From DSBG01 sp049975365 (GTDB lineage Bacteria; Desulfobacterota; Desulfomonilia; UBA1062), in NCBI GenBank assembly GCA_049975365.1, contig JBNGDS010000010.1:1-56008 (forward strand): a stretch of 56,008 nucleotides of DNA, in the 5' to 3' direction. Below the pieces are notes generated by a model, which saw only the letters and a list, made by a program, of their open reading frames with translations, was not told the origin of the DNA and made no database searches. This document shows, in pieces, positions 32,102 to 41,900 of the stretch (within the stretch, counting starts at the first letter, position 1; every line of letters begins with the position of its first letter). Position numbers and translations under genes: made by a program.

Positions 32102-34399
32102 ATGCTGTCTCAGGTGGGAAGAGAGGTGCCCCTGGCAGTTGTTTTTACAGGGATGTGTGCAGGTATATCATTCATGTCACGAGACAGTACGGCATGCTGC
32201 TTCTGTCTCCTTATTCTTGTTCTTCTCATCTCTACATCAAGAATCATTCACTCCCTTGGAGGGCTGGTCCTGGGCATTGTCCTGATGGGTTTTTCACCGA
32301 ACTGGGCACCGGTTCAGGATGGACTCCATACCCTGGAGGGAGAAATCGCCTCATCGGGATTTTCCCATGGAGTGTACAGAGTTGTGCTGGATGACGTCAT
32401 GGTGGATGGCTCATGGATCGAGGGCAGGGCACAGGTGAGTATCTACGCTCATGTTCGAGAATTCGACACCGGAAGCAGAATCCGCTGCGACATCGTGGTA
32501 CGTACTCCAGCAGGATTCGGGAATGTCAATGAATTCAATTATCAGCGGTACCTGCTCACCCAGGATATCTGCATTACGGGATTCATACGTGACGCCCGTG
32601 ATATCACAGTCCTGGATGGAGGACATCGGGCGGTTCTGAAAACAAGAGTGACTGAGCATCTCTCAGACATGTCACGGCCAGAGGCCGAAATCTTAAAAGC
32701 TGTACTCACAGGAGACCGATCAGGCATTGAGCCATCAATCCGTGATCAGTTCGTATTGCTTGGGATTGCTCACCTCCTTGCGATCTCAGGGCTTCATATG
32801 GGTATCATCATTCTGCTGGGCTGTTCCCTGGCATATGCACTTCTCCGGCTTATTCCCCCGCTGTCCCTGAGACTGGATACTGTGCAGATTTCAAAGATTT
32901 TCGGGTTGTTCTGTACTGTTTGGTATACATACTTTGTCGGAGCACCGATTTCAACCATAAGGGCCGCGATCATGGCAGGGGTGGTCATCGGGTCACTTCT
33001 GATGATGAGGAAAGCCTCTATTCTTGAAGGACTTGCCCTCGCAGGGATTGCCATCCTTATTGTCTGGCCTCGATCGTTGTACTCCATTGGGTTTCTCCTC
33101 TCGTTTGCAGCAGTGCTGGGAATATCCGGTGTCCTCTCCAAACTCGGAAACAGCCCTGGATGGGTGAAGATGATTTTTGTGTGCGTAGCCGCACAGGCAT
33201 TTACTCTACCCATTGTTTCCTACACGTTCGGCTTTGTGTCTCATATGGGTTGGGTTATGAATATCATTGTCGTTCCCTTCTTCAGTGTCTTGATCATGCC
33301 TTTGGGCATTGCAGGACTGCTTTTGTTCCCCATTTCAGGACTGATTTCCACGTATTTCTTATCGCTCGCTGTATCGGGGATATCAGTGATCATGAAAATG
33401 AGCGATTATCTGGGCTCATACGCCCCTGTTGCTCAGCCGTTTTCCCCCTGGGTTTTCCTGTGCTATCTCGGATTCATCATTTCCTTTTTCGCCCGCAAAT
33501 CCAGGATCAGGATCGTCATTCTCATAGTTCTCTGCATTGGAATAGTGGGTCTTCCTCTGTTCAGAGAGTTCATGCGAATGCATGAACCCATAACCTTTGA
33601 TTTTATCAGCGTAGGACATGGTGAAAGCACCCTCATAACCCAGGGGGGGAATACCGTTCTCATCGATGGTGGTGGGTTTTTCTCCGGATTTGATACAGGA
33701 AGATATATTGTGGGTCCGCATCTCCTGCGCCGTGGGATCATAACTGTTGATATTGTCGTTATAACCCATTCTCATAGAGACCACATAGGAGGAACCCTTT
33801 TTATTCTCCAGAATTTCCCTGTGGGTGAGGTGTGGCTGAACATGAAGGATGACTGGAACCCTGATTTTCAGAAGGTGCTTCAGATAGCAAAGGAGAAGTC
33901 CATACCGGTAAAAACAGTCTTTTCGGGGCACTCGGCCCAAATCGGAAATCTGATGATACAGGTCCTGAATCCTGATCGCGAGATTCCATCAAGAGATCAG
34001 GACACCGATCTGGACCGGAATTCAATTGTCCTATCAGTCAGGGATACACATCTCTCAGGGCTCTTCATGTCGGATGCTGCACCCTCAAAATCCATGGACA
34101 TGTCGTGCCTGGATGAGAGTGATCCAACTCATGTTCTCAAGGTGGCGCACCATGGCGCGGGTAAAGCCTGTCCGGATTGGTTTCTTGAAAAAGTGAATCC
34201 CGATATCGCAGTTATATCATGTGGACAACGAAATCGGTTCCATGAACCAAGTTCTGTAACTCTGACTAGACTGGAAAAGAGAAGAACAAAGGTGTATAGA
34301 ACAGACATTCATGGAGAAATCATGATCACAGCAACACGTTACGGCACCGTTGTTAAGTTGGGGCGATTTCCTGCCGATACCTATTTGAATAGACTGTAG
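32102..34399 (+). CDS. comEC: DNA-uptake channel ComEC/Rec2
   Basis: About 765 residues: N-terminal membrane segments, a DUF4131-like soluble part (about 75-200), a competence domain with roughly eight membrane segments (LLAISGLHMGIIILLG, FVGAPISTIRAAIMAG) and a C-terminal metallo-beta-lactamase-fold domain with VITHSHRDHIGG. It would carry single-stranded DNA across the inner membrane, with the C-terminal domain degrading the other strand. The ATG at 32102 has GGGAGA at good spacing; a GTG two codons upstream is also possible. A minor-pilin operon follows directly, fitting a shared role in DNA uptake by type IV pili. Confidence 0.93.
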   Translation: MLSQVGREVPLAVVFTGMCAGISFMSRDSTACCFCLLILVLLISTSRIIHSLGGLVLGIVLMGFSPNWAPVQDGLHTLEGEIASSGFSHGVYRVVLDDVMVDGSWIEGRAQVSIYAHVREFDTGSRIRCDIVVRTPAGFGNVNEFNYQRYLLTQDICITGFIRDARDITVLDGGHRAVLKTRVTEHLSDMSRPEAEILKAVLTGDRSGIEPSIRDQFVLLGIAHLLAISGLHMGIIILLGCSLAYALLRLIPPLSLRLDTVQISKIFGLFCTVWYTYFVGAPISTIRAAIMAGVVIGSLLMMRKASILEGLALAGIAILIVWPRSLYSIGFLLSFAAVLGISGVLSKLGNSPGWVKMIFVCVAAQAFTLPIVSYTFGFVSHMGWVMNIIVVPFFSVLIMPLGIAGLLLFPISGLISTYFLSLAVSGISVIMKMSDYLGSYAPVAQPFSPWVFLCYLGFIISFFARKSRIRIVILIVLCIGIVGLPLFREFMRMHEPITFDFISVGHGESTLITQGGNTVLIDGGGFFSGFDTGRYIVGPHLLRRGIITVDIVVITHSHRDHIGGTLFILQNFPVGEVWLNMKDDWNPDFQKVLQIAKEKSIPVKTVFSGHSAQIGNLMIQVLNPDREIPSRDQDTDLDRNSIVLSVRDTHLSGLFMSDAAPSKSMDMSCLDESDPTHVLKVAHHGAGKACPDWFLEKVNPDIAVISCGQRNRFHEPSSVTLTRLEKRRTKVYRTDIHGEIMITATRYGTVVKLGRFPADTYLNRL

Positions 34400-34424
34400 A
34401 GTCTACAATTGTATAGAAAAAAAG

Positions 34425-34904
34425 ATGGAGAATAGAATCCACATGGATACCAGAGGATTTACAATGATTGAACTTGTTATGGTTATTGTGATCATTGCTG
34501 TTCTCGGTGCCCTGGCAATACCGAATATGGATGGATGGTTCGCCAAAAGACAGTTGGACGAAGCTGCACGGACCATGTTCTCCCATTTTCAGGAGGCCAG
34601 GAGTGAGGCTATCAGAGAGAATACATCAGTGCAGATCAGAATCGATCTTGCCAATGAATGGTATGACATTCAGGACATCAATGGCAACACAGTCGTGCCT
34701 CAGATGAACATGCCCGATGGCATAGACCTCCTTGCATCGACATTTCCGCTCAACGCACTCAACTATAACACGACCGGCCTGACCAGTCGTGGGTTCGCAA
34801 CCCAGCAGGGAAGTGTCACAATTCTCAGTACTGAGGCAAATCCTGCCGACAATCAGAGAATCATTACCCTCACTCTCGGGGGGAGTGTGAGTATTCAGCC
34901 ATGA
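34425..34904 (+). CDS. fimT: Type IV minor pilin, FimT/GspH type
   Basis: A 159-residue prepilin: a short leader ending RG, then FTMIELVMVIVIIAVLGALA, the type III signal with Glu5 for PilD processing. The central GspH/FimT domain includes FQEARSEAIRENTSV. FimT-type pilins take part in pilus priming and, in some species, DNA binding. The start is 34425 or the internal ATG at 34443 (leader of 5 residues). The downstream pilin gene overlaps its stop (ATGA). Confidence 0.87.
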   Translation: MENRIHMDTRGFTMIELVMVIVIIAVLGALAIPNMDGWFAKRQLDEAARTMFSHFQEARSEAIRENTSVQIRIDLANEWYDIQDINGNTVVPQMNMPDGIDLLASTFPLNALNYNTTGLTSRGFATQQGSVTILSTEANPADNQRIITLTLGGSVSIQP

Positions 34905-35563
34905 AAAAGACCAGATGTGTTCTTTTTGATTCAGAAGGGTTGACGCTTATTGAACTCATGATAGTCCTTGTCCTGTCTCTCCTGTTGATGTCTGCCGTCT
35001 ACCTTGCATATCAGCTGCAGCATAGAACATCCCAGGTGCAGTTTCAGATCTCGGCCGCGCAGCAGGATCTCAGGGCCGTTGTAGAGATAATCTCCGCAGA
35101 TATCAGACATGCCGGTGCTGACCCGACATTCTCCCAGACCATAGCTGGCATCCCTGCTGATGAAAGCGGACCGAATTACCTGAGGATGGTCATGGATCTC
35201 AACAGCGACGGGGTCACTACAGCGACAGGGGAAAACATTTCCTACCGGCTCAATGGGACGAATCTGGAACGGTTCGACATCAATCCCAACATTCTCCAGG
35301 TTCTTGCCCAGAATGTTACGACCTTTGGGCTGACATACTGGGGTGAACAGAGCGACGGCACTGTCTTTCAGATTGTTCCCACAGGTCCGGCAAATCCGCC
35401 TGAGCAGCCAGGAAATACTCTCGGAATCTCTCAGGTCAGCGATGTCAGGTTCATTGACGTCCGAGTTGAAATGAGAACAGCGCAGAATGATCCTGACACA
35501 GGGAATCCCATATCGCGGTCTTTGTCCAGAAGAATATGCAGACGAAACGGCATTGAACAATGA
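34901..35563 (+). CDS. pilW: Type IV minor pilin PilW-like
   Basis: A 220-residue prepilin with cleavage after EG in DSEGLTLIELMIVLVLSLLLM. The phrase QQDLRAVVEIISADIRHAGADP is the usual PilW/GspJ-like helix end. It is expected to join the minor-pilin complex at the pilus tip with PilV, PilX and PilY1. It overlaps both neighbouring genes by four bases. Confidence 0.86.
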   Translation: MKKTRCVLFDSEGLTLIELMIVLVLSLLLMSAVYLAYQLQHRTSQVQFQISAAQQDLRAVVEIISADIRHAGADPTFSQTIAGIPADESGPNYLRMVMDLNSDGVTTATGENISYRLNGTNLERFDINPNILQVLAQNVTTFGLTYWGEQSDGTVFQIVPTGPANPPEQPGNTLGISQVSDVRFIDVRVEMRTAQNDPDTGNPISRSLSRRICRRNGIEQ

Positions 35564-35991
35564 GAAGGGATGCGACGATGACGAGCGTATCAAAAATGAG
35601 AAAACTGCTTGGTTCACGTTTGGGATTCACTCTCATAGAACTGGTCGTCGCGATATTTATCTTTGCACTGGGAATCATGGGGATCGTGAAGATGCAGTCC
35701 CAGGCGATCCAGGCAAACAGTTACAGCATGCAGCTCACAGATGCAGTGAACATTGCACAGGATCATCTTGAGAGACTCAGGGGGCTGACTTTCGCCCACG
35801 ATTCCATGTCCACTGCCCTCCATACCACATCTACGAATCTTCATCGGGGAATCCCGTTCAATCTTTCGTGGAGAGTCAGTGATCCTGGGACATTCCGACC
35901 GTCCCGTGAAGTGCTGGTGAGCGTCCGATGGCAGGAAAAGGCGATAAATCATCAGATCACCATGGAAGTACTCTGGGACGAGCTGAATTAA
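35560..35991 (+). CDS. pilV: Type IV minor pilin PilV-like
   Basis: A 143-residue prepilin: leader ending RLG, then FTLIELVVAIFIFALGIMGIVKMQSQAIQAN, close to the PilV consensus. The rest is short. The start may be 35560 (overlapping pilW) or the ATG at 35578. It is part of the minor-pilin operon. Confidence 0.85.
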   Translation: MRRDATMTSVSKMRKLLGSRLGFTLIELVVAIFIFALGIMGIVKMQSQAIQANSYSMQLTDAVNIAQDHLERLRGLTFAHDSMSTALHTTSTNLHRGIPFNLSWRVSDPGTFRPSREVLVSVRWQEKAINHQITMEVLWDELN

Positions 35992-36037
35992 CCACGGGGT
36001 ATCAGATGATGTACCTTCGGGAAACGGAGCTGTCGGT

Positions 36038-36481
36038 ATGAGAAAGAATATATGGAACGATCAGGAAGGAATGGTTCTCGTGCTTGTGCTCGTCGTTCTT
36101 GTCGCAGCGATCATTACAGGCGTCACCATCATGAGAACATCATCTCTCGAGACAAGAATGGCTGGGAACGAGCGAACATATACTGTAAATTTCAACAGCC
36201 TCGAAAGCGCGACCACCTATGCACTCATTGCTCATACTTCTGCCTTGAGTTCGATAGCGACGAGTATAGGCGCTTCATACACATTCCCGGCAGGGAGTCT
36301 TCCCGGAATGATCCAGCAGACACAGCTCTCGATGGAACTCGCACGGATCGCAAAGCCGCCAAAGGGAAAGGGATACGACCCGAGCCAGAAGGCGCGGTTC
36401 TACAGGGTGCAGGCATTGGAAAACACGAGCACCCAGAATCTGACTGTGGGTGCCTGGAAGGCATTTCCCCCAGCGAATTGA
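36038..36481 (+). CDS. pilX: Type IV minor pilin PilX-like
   Basis: A 147-residue protein with the PilX N-terminal pattern: EGMVLVLVLVVLVAAIITGV, then MRTSSLETRMAGNERT. As in other PilX proteins the usual Glu5 context of pilins is altered. GGAG precedes the ATG. It lies between pilV and pilY1 as in standard PilVWXY1 clusters. Confidence 0.84.
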   Translation: MRKNIWNDQEGMVLVLVLVVLVAAIITGVTIMRTSSLETRMAGNERTYTVNFNSLESATTYALIAHTSALSSIATSIGASYTFPAGSLPGMIQQTQLSMELARIAKPPKGKGYDPSQKARFYRVQALENTSTQNLTVGAWKAFPPAN

Positions 36482-36497
36482 GGAAAGGAGTGGTGCT

Positions 36498-39400
36498 ATG
36501 CTGAACAGAAGTCTGCTCGTAGGCATCATCGTGACACTGGTGTGTGTGCCGGCGCTCGTGCAGGCAGATGATACCGAAATCTTTGGTGGTGGGGTGATCA
36601 ACATACCCCCGAATGTTCTCATCCTGTTCGACAACTCCGGCAGCATGGACGAGTATGTCACCGTGCCAGCCACGACCGCATACGACAATTTAGTCCAGTA
36701 CACAGGGAGCTACAACCGGAGATACGTGTACAGAGAGCGGTGGTGGGGGTGGGAGTCATTCGTCTACATCGGTACAGATGAGGAAGTCGACTCTGGAGAG
36801 ATTTCCTGTGATTCGGCGCGGAACACGCTCAACGCATACGGGCACTGGCAGGGCAGGATCAGTTCTTACGGCGACCATCCCTGTGGGTCTTACTACAGCA
36901 CCAAGAACCTGAGGACAGGGAACTACCTGAACTACTTTACTACCCAGGGGCCGGTATCCAGGAAGAAGATCGATATAGCCAAGGAGACGGTGGGAGAGCT
37001 CATCGATACCACCGATGGAGTACGGTTCGGACTCTTTGTGTTTAACGACAACGAGGGAGGATATCTGCTGGCTCCCCTGAAAAGCAGGGAGACCCAGGCG
37101 GATAAGGATGCCCTGAAGACCATCATCAACGGACTGAGCGCCACCACCTGGACGCCACTTGCAGAGACCCTTGCAGAGATCGGCCTGTACTATGCCAGGC
37201 AGCCCTCATGGTTCAATTCAGGGGTGGACTACAGCAGTGACTTCGATCCTGCCGTCTTGTGGAGATGCCAGAAAAACTACGTCATCATCATGACCGACGG
37301 TGAATCCACCCAGGACAGGAATTCGATCCTGACGACGTCGGACTACCTCTACGGAAACTCCATCGGCGACTATGACAACGATGTTGATGCATCAGACCCG
37401 ACCAAGAAGGACAGCGAATACTACTGGATCGACGATTCATACGTGCAGCATGCCTATGGAAGCTATGGGAGCGACTACCTGGATGATGTGGCAAAATTCC
37501 TCTATGACGAGGACCTCATCACAGGGAGCGTCTATGACTCTGGAGGGCTTTCCTTTGACAGCATCGACTTTCCGAAGCAGAACGTCGTGACCTATACCAT
37601 CGGGTTCGCGATCGATCACCCCCTGCTCACCGACACATCGGATTCTGCACACGGACAGGGAGATTATTTTACAACGAATGACAACATCAGTCTCTCAGAG
37701 ATCTTCGAGAGCATCCTGGGGAGCATCCTCGAGGCCAATGTTGAGTTCGTTGCGCCGGTTGTTCCGGTCAACAGGATGAACAAGACCTATGCAGACAACG
37801 GGTTATACCTCGGGATTTTCTCGCCCGACAACTACAACCCGGGGGTGTGGAAAGGAAACATCAAGAAATTCGGCCTGTCGAAGGCCGGCGAAATCCTGGA
37901 TCGTGATGGGAACATCGCCACGGAAGCAAACGGATCCATCAAGGAAGGAGCCCACTCCGCCTGGATCGACGTCACGGGTACGGAAGGAATGACTGTGGAC
38001 ATCGGGGGTGCCGGTGCTGTGCTCAAGGCACAGTCCTCCCGGACGTTCAAGACCTTCAAGGAAGGCACAGGATACATTACGTTCAACGACACCAATGTGA
38101 CGGCAGCCGATCTCGGTCTGTCCACGGACGAGGAGAAAACGGACCTGATGTCCTATGTCACGGCAACCGGAATCTATGCTCCCGGCTACAGTGGATCGGA
38201 CGGCAATCCCCGTGAGTGGATCATGGGTGACATCCTTCACTCCAGACCTGCCATTCTCTACGACTATGCAAACAGCAGGAACGTCATATTCGTGGGGGCA
38301 AACGACGGTTTTCTTCACTGCTTCGTTGACTCTGACCAGGGAACGACGAATATCCTCACCGATGATACGGTCAGTGAGGCGTGGGCGTTCATTCCCTGGG
38401 ATATCCTGACCAATCTGCAATACCTTCCTCCCGAAGGGGCAACCCAGCACATACCGGGGGACACAGTCCACGACATTTATGTCGACGGTTCACCGGTGGT
38501 GTATGAGTCCGGAGGAAATACATACGTCGCGTTCGGTCTCAGAAGGGGAGGGGCAGATATAGCGACCGGTACTGAACTTGCACATCAGTACTTTATTCTG
38601 GATGTAACCACCTACTCTTCACCGAGCTTTGTTAAAAGTATCTCCACGAACATCCTCGGATCCGAGATGCTTGGGCAGTCATGGTCTACGCCGCATTTCT
38701 GCAGGATTAAGGATTCCGGAGGATCGAGCGAGTCTGATGTTCTCCTGATAGCAGGTGGATATGACACAAATCAGGATACAGCCGATCCAGGAGCAGGAGA
38801 TACCAAAGGAAGAGGGATTTTCGCAGTCGGTGCTACAGACGGGATCCTTGCAGTCACCAATCTCAACGATTTCAACTATGCATACTATGACAAGATGAAC
38901 TACTGCATGATTGACCTGAGAACCTATGATGACGACGACGATGGCTGTGACGATGTCATCTATGCACCATCCTTGGGAGGAGACCTCTTCGTCTTCGAGA
39001 GCAAGAAGGAAAGCGATGGAACGTATGACGGTATCTGGTCTGCGCGGCTGCTCTTCCAGGCCCAGATGGAGGACGGGAGCACGGCGAAGCTCAGAAAATT
39101 CCACTCAGCCCCGGGTGTTGCCCAGGAATTGTGGGGGGACTATGTCTATATCGGGAGCGGGGACAGGGAAAATCCAAGCGATACGTCAGTGACGAACCGG
39201 TTCTATGCCATCAGGAACACCTGGCCCGAGACATGGGATGATACAGATCCCATAACAGATTCCGATTTGTCAGATGAGACTGCAGACGTGCTTCAGGGGA
39301 CGGTCTCCACACCATCTGCCCTGAACGAGCAGGAAAAGTCGGATTACCGGCTCAGTCTTGCGTCCGGACAGGGATGGTTCTTCGACTTGGAGCACTCAGG

Positions 39401-39764
39401 TGAGAAAGCAGTTTCAGTGCCTCTTGTGTACAACAAGGTCGTCTACTTCACGACATTTACCCCAACGTCCGGGTTAAGCTCTGGTGAAGACCTCTGCTCG
39501 GTTGGCGCCGGATCTGGTATTGCACGACTCTACGCAGTAGATTATAAAACCGGAGAAGCGGTATTCCCGTGGTTTGACGGGAACGAAAACACGTTGACCA
39601 AGGAGGACAGATATCACAGTATCGGGAGTGGTATCCCTTCAGATCCTGTTCTCGTGGTCACTGAACAGGGTGCTTTTGTGGCTACAGGAACCGAGGGTGG
39701 AGCCATTATCATAGATACCGGAGATACGGAAAACATTCACCGGTACTTCTGGCTCAAGCAGTAG
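36498..39764 (+). CDS. pilY1: Pilus tip adhesin/biogenesis factor PilY1
   Basis: A 1088-residue exported protein: signal peptide (about 1-23, cut after VQA), N-terminal von Willebrand A-like domain with MIDAS residues DNSGS at 45-49 and a later MTDGES, then the PilY1 C-terminal propeller (MGDILHSRPAI, NVIFVGANDGFLHCF). An acidic loop DDDDDGCDD at 811-819 fits the D-x-D-x-D-G-x-x-D calcium site of Pseudomonas PilY1, which sets pilus extension or retraction. The start at 36498 follows AAAGGAG; the frame is open further upstream into pilX. Cysteines in the N-terminal half are few. Confidence 0.92.
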   Translation: MLNRSLLVGIIVTLVCVPALVQADDTEIFGGGVINIPPNVLILFDNSGSMDEYVTVPATTAYDNLVQYTGSYNRRYVYRERWWGWESFVYIGTDEEVDSGEISCDSARNTLNAYGHWQGRISSYGDHPCGSYYSTKNLRTGNYLNYFTTQGPVSRKKIDIAKETVGELIDTTDGVRFGLFVFNDNEGGYLLAPLKSRETQADKDALKTIINGLSATTWTPLAETLAEIGLYYARQPSWFNSGVDYSSDFDPAVLWRCQKNYVIIMTDGESTQDRNSILTTSDYLYGNSIGDYDNDVDASDPTKKDSEYYWIDDSYVQHAYGSYGSDYLDDVAKFLYDEDLITGSVYDSGGLSFDSIDFPKQNVVTYTIGFAIDHPLLTDTSDSAHGQGDYFTTNDNISLSEIFESILGSILEANVEFVAPVVPVNRMNKTYADNGLYLGIFSPDNYNPGVWKGNIKKFGLSKAGEILDRDGNIATEANGSIKEGAHSAWIDVTGTEGMTVDIGGAGAVLKAQSSRTFKTFKEGTGYITFNDTNVTAADLGLSTDEEKTDLMSYVTATGIYAPGYSGSDGNPREWIMGDILHSRPAILYDYANSRNVIFVGANDGFLHCFVDSDQGTTNILTDDTVSEAWAFIPWDILTNLQYLPPEGATQHIPGDTVHDIYVDGSPVVYESGGNTYVAFGLRRGGADIATGTELAHQYFILDVTTYSSPSFVKSISTNILGSEMLGQSWSTPHFCRIKDSGGSSESDVLLIAGGYDTNQDTADPGAGDTKGRGIFAVGATDGILAVTNLNDFNYAYYDKMNYCMIDLRTYDDDDDGCDDVIYAPSLGGDLFVFESKKESDGTYDGIWSARLLFQAQMEDGSTAKLRKFHSAPGVAQELWGDYVYIGSGDRENPSDTSVTNRFYAIRNTWPETWDDTDPITDSDLSDETADVLQGTVSTPSALNEQEKSDYRLSLASGQGWFFDLEHSGEKAVSVPLVYNKVVYFTTFTPTSGLSSGEDLCSVGAGSGIARLYAVDYKTGEAVFPWFDGNENTLTKEDRYHSIGSGIPSDPVLVVTEQGAFVATGTEGGAIIIDTGDTENIHRYFWLKQ

Positions 39765-39784
39765 TCACACGAGAGGAGAGTGGT

Positions 39785-40225
39785 ATGAGAGACTCAATGC
39801 ATGCACACCCGATCTCCTTAGTGGCGATATTCGTCTGTGTGGCGGTTCTCGCCTTTTGGCAGGCGAGCTCGGCGGGGGTTCTGGACCGTGCCCTGGTTGA
39901 ATGGGATCCGGACTCAATTCAGGGCAGGATTATGGAGATTGGACCAGATTATCTCATTATCCAGGAGAGAAAGGTTATTCTTGTCGATGAGGTACACGCA
40001 GGGAAGCACCACAGAACCGAGATCCTGGACCTCAACGGGAACACCCGCCTCATGAGCGAACTGAAGGTCGGCAAGGTAGTATATGTCAAGGGTGGCCTGG
40101 CCCCTGATGGAGAGACAGAGAACAACATTCTCGTTGCAACTCAGATCTACCTCCTTCGGAATACGATTGACAGGAAAAGGATCATGAACCACGAAACACT
40201 TTTCACTCCGGCAACGCCGTGGTGA
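39785..40225 (+). CDS. Exported protein of unknown function after pilY1
   Basis: Not recognised. A 146-residue protein with a signal peptide (hydrophobic about 10-26, possible cut after SSA). The mature part, QGRIMEIGPDYLIIQERKVILVDE with KVGKVVYVKGGLAPDGE, looks like a small beta-barrel (OB-like) fold. The ATG has GAGGAGAG 5 bases upstream. It is 20 bases behind pilY1 and ahead of the terminator, so it is probably part of the pilus operon. Confidence 0.7.
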   Translation: MRDSMHAHPISLVAIFVCVAVLAFWQASSAGVLDRALVEWDPDSIQGRIMEIGPDYLIIQERKVILVDEVHAGKHHRTEILDLNGNTRLMSELKVGKVVYVKGGLAPDGETENNILVATQIYLLRNTIDRKRIMNHETLFTPATPW

Positions 40226-40258
40226 TGATCCTGCATAAAGTTTCTAGAAAGAATCTTC

Positions 40259-40297
40259 ACGGCCGGCTTTCTGAAAAAAGCTGGCCGTATTTTTTTA
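40259..40297 (+). terminator. Rho-independent terminator of the pilus operon
   Basis: A 12-bp stem (ACGGCCGGCTTT with AAAGCTGGCCGT, one G-U pair), loop CTGAAA and a run of seven T followed by ATTA. It follows the last gene of the pil operon by 33 bases and has a U-tract only in the forward direction. Confidence 0.9.
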
Positions 40298-40407
40298 TTA
40301 AAAAAAGTACAGTGATGGCACATGCCCATGCGAATACCTCATGCTCATGGTAACACTTACGTTCAGTTGTTGAGCTATGATACATACGGGAGGCAAAAAG
40401 ATTTATG

Positions 40408-41517
40408 TCAGTGTTTGAGAATCCGGATGTATGCGCCTTCTTCTTCCAGAATGATATCAGCATCGGCAATCTGTTGATGCTGAAGGTTTTGTATGATCTC
40501 CTCCAGTGATCCTTTAATATCAACGACATGACAGATTGTGTGTCCCTGGATACTGTGTATCTGTATTGAATCGATCCCTTCCATAGAACCAAGGGCGTTG
40601 ATCATCGATTGATAGGTTCCGTAATCAGCTATTCCTCCGATGCAGATGCGTTTTCTCGTCATGACTGGATTCAGACTGAACATCTTCTGGGTGATCTGAG
40701 AACGGATCTGCGGCATGGCAGATGATATCAGGACATTGTGCATTGCCTGAAGATCAAAATCTCCTCTTCGAGAGAGCGACCAGGAGGCACGCACCTGTTC
40801 CGTCTGAACATCCAGAAGCTTGAGGTCCAGAGACGCTTCGTACAGAGTATCCTGGACAGGGGTATATGTAATTGAGCCTGTAAGCAGGAGATCGGCACCC
40901 AAGGAAGCAGCGACTGCCAGAGGTTTCTGGGTTGATAGAAGTACATTTTTTGGTACCCGGGATGCATCGAGAATGTATTCCCCCCGGACACCGAGTTCTT
41001 CTGCCAGATGGCGTTCAAAGAGCGAATAGACCTTTTCCCCTTTCGCAGACCACCACTCGAACATTTCGGTGTCCCCAGGTCCATAGGTAGTGATCATCAA
41101 CACAATCTTAGGTCGCTTTTCAAAGGGTGTGGTGAGGGCACGATTCAGGAGCCAGTTCTTCAGATACTCATCGTTCAGTCTGACCTCGACATTCAGCTGG
41201 AGGACATCATATGATCGTGTCCGAGAGAGGATCTGGTATTGCAATACATCCTGCATACCCCTGGTGGATGTGTATTCAGGGATTTTTTCTACGAGATCAT
41301 ACGCGAATTTCGCGGGTACATAGGTCAACGCGACCTGAAGTATTGCTTTCGAAAAGGCGTCCTGCAGGGCTATCTGTTCAGCCTTGGGGAGATTCTCTCC
41401 CTCAATTGGTCCTATCCCTGAAACCTGGACATCTGAGTGTCCGAAAGCATTGGGGTGGAAACAAAAGAGGAGTATCAGCCAAACGAATCCACAGACAACC
41501 TTTCGGTGCGATCTCAT
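40408..41517 (-). CDS. Exported FlgT-like protein of unknown function
   Basis: A 369-residue protein with a signal peptide (about 1-26, cut near AFG). The N-terminal part (GIGPIEGENLPKAEQIALQDAFSKAILQVA) resembles the FlgT/LPP20 N-domain; the middle part (KIVLMITTYG, ASLGADLLLTGSITYTP) resembles outer-membrane or periplasmic accessory proteins related to FlgT and CsgG. The C-terminal part has two FlgT-like repeats around CIGGIADY and HVVDIKG. Its start overlaps the hfq stop (ATGA), so it is translated from the hfq mRNA. The function is not known. Confidence 0.7.
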   Translation of the reverse strand: MRSHRKVVCGFVWLILLFCFHPNAFGHSDVQVSGIGPIEGENLPKAEQIALQDAFSKAILQVALTYVPAKFAYDLVEKIPEYTSTRGMQDVLQYQILSRTRSYDVLQLNVEVRLNDEYLKNWLLNRALTTPFEKRPKIVLMITTYGPGDTEMFEWWSAKGEKVYSLFERHLAEELGVRGEYILDASRVPKNVLLSTQKPLAVAASLGADLLLTGSITYTPVQDTLYEASLDLKLLDVQTEQVRASWSLSRRGDFDLQAMHNVLISSAMPQIRSQITQKMFSLNPVMTRKRICIGGIADYGTYQSMINALGSMEGIDSIQIHSIQGHTICHVVDIKGSLEEIIQNLQHQQIADADIILEEEGAYIRILKH

Positions 41518-41750
41518 CCTGCAAGAAAATCTTTCAGTTTTGAATTTACCTCAGAAGGCTCGATGCTTGCCACAGCGTGTTTATAGATGAGTATGGGCTT
41601 ATCTGTCTGGATTAAAATGCAAAAAGGATCAAAACTTTTCACGAAGCCTTCAATTTTCACATTGTCAATGAGGGTTACAATGATCGGTACCTTTTCCTTT
41701 CGTGCCTGATTGAGGAATTGGTCCTGCACATTAAATACAACTTTACCCAT
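41514..41750 (-). CDS. hfq: RNA chaperone Hfq
   Basis: A 78-residue Hfq: FNVQDQFLNQARKEKVPIIVTLIDNVKIEGFVKSFDPFCIL (Sm1) and IYKHAVASIEP (Sm2, with the YKHA motif of the proximal RNA site). It is expected to form a hexamer and act in small-RNA regulation. AAGGAGG stands 6 bases before the ATG. It is not beside miaA here, but in an operon with the exported FlgT-like protein. Confidence 0.93.
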   Translation of the reverse strand: MGKVVFNVQDQFLNQARKEKVPIIVTLIDNVKIEGFVKSFDPFCILIQTDKPILIYKHAVASIEPSEVNSKLKDFLAG

Positions 41751-41900
41751 TACAACCTCCTTGAGCTAATGGTACGTCACCTATATCACGACCTCACGTG
41801 TCCTGTATATCTATTAATCATATTGGGGGATGGATCAAGTATTTTTTCTATTCATGAAAAAAATATACACATTCAATCAAGTTAGAGGTACCATACCCGT

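Noticed and set aside
34360..34380. Possible sigma-54 promoter before the pilin operon
   Set aside because: GG and GC are correctly spaced, but the rest (GGGGCG and CTGCC) fits the consensus poorly and lies within comEC.
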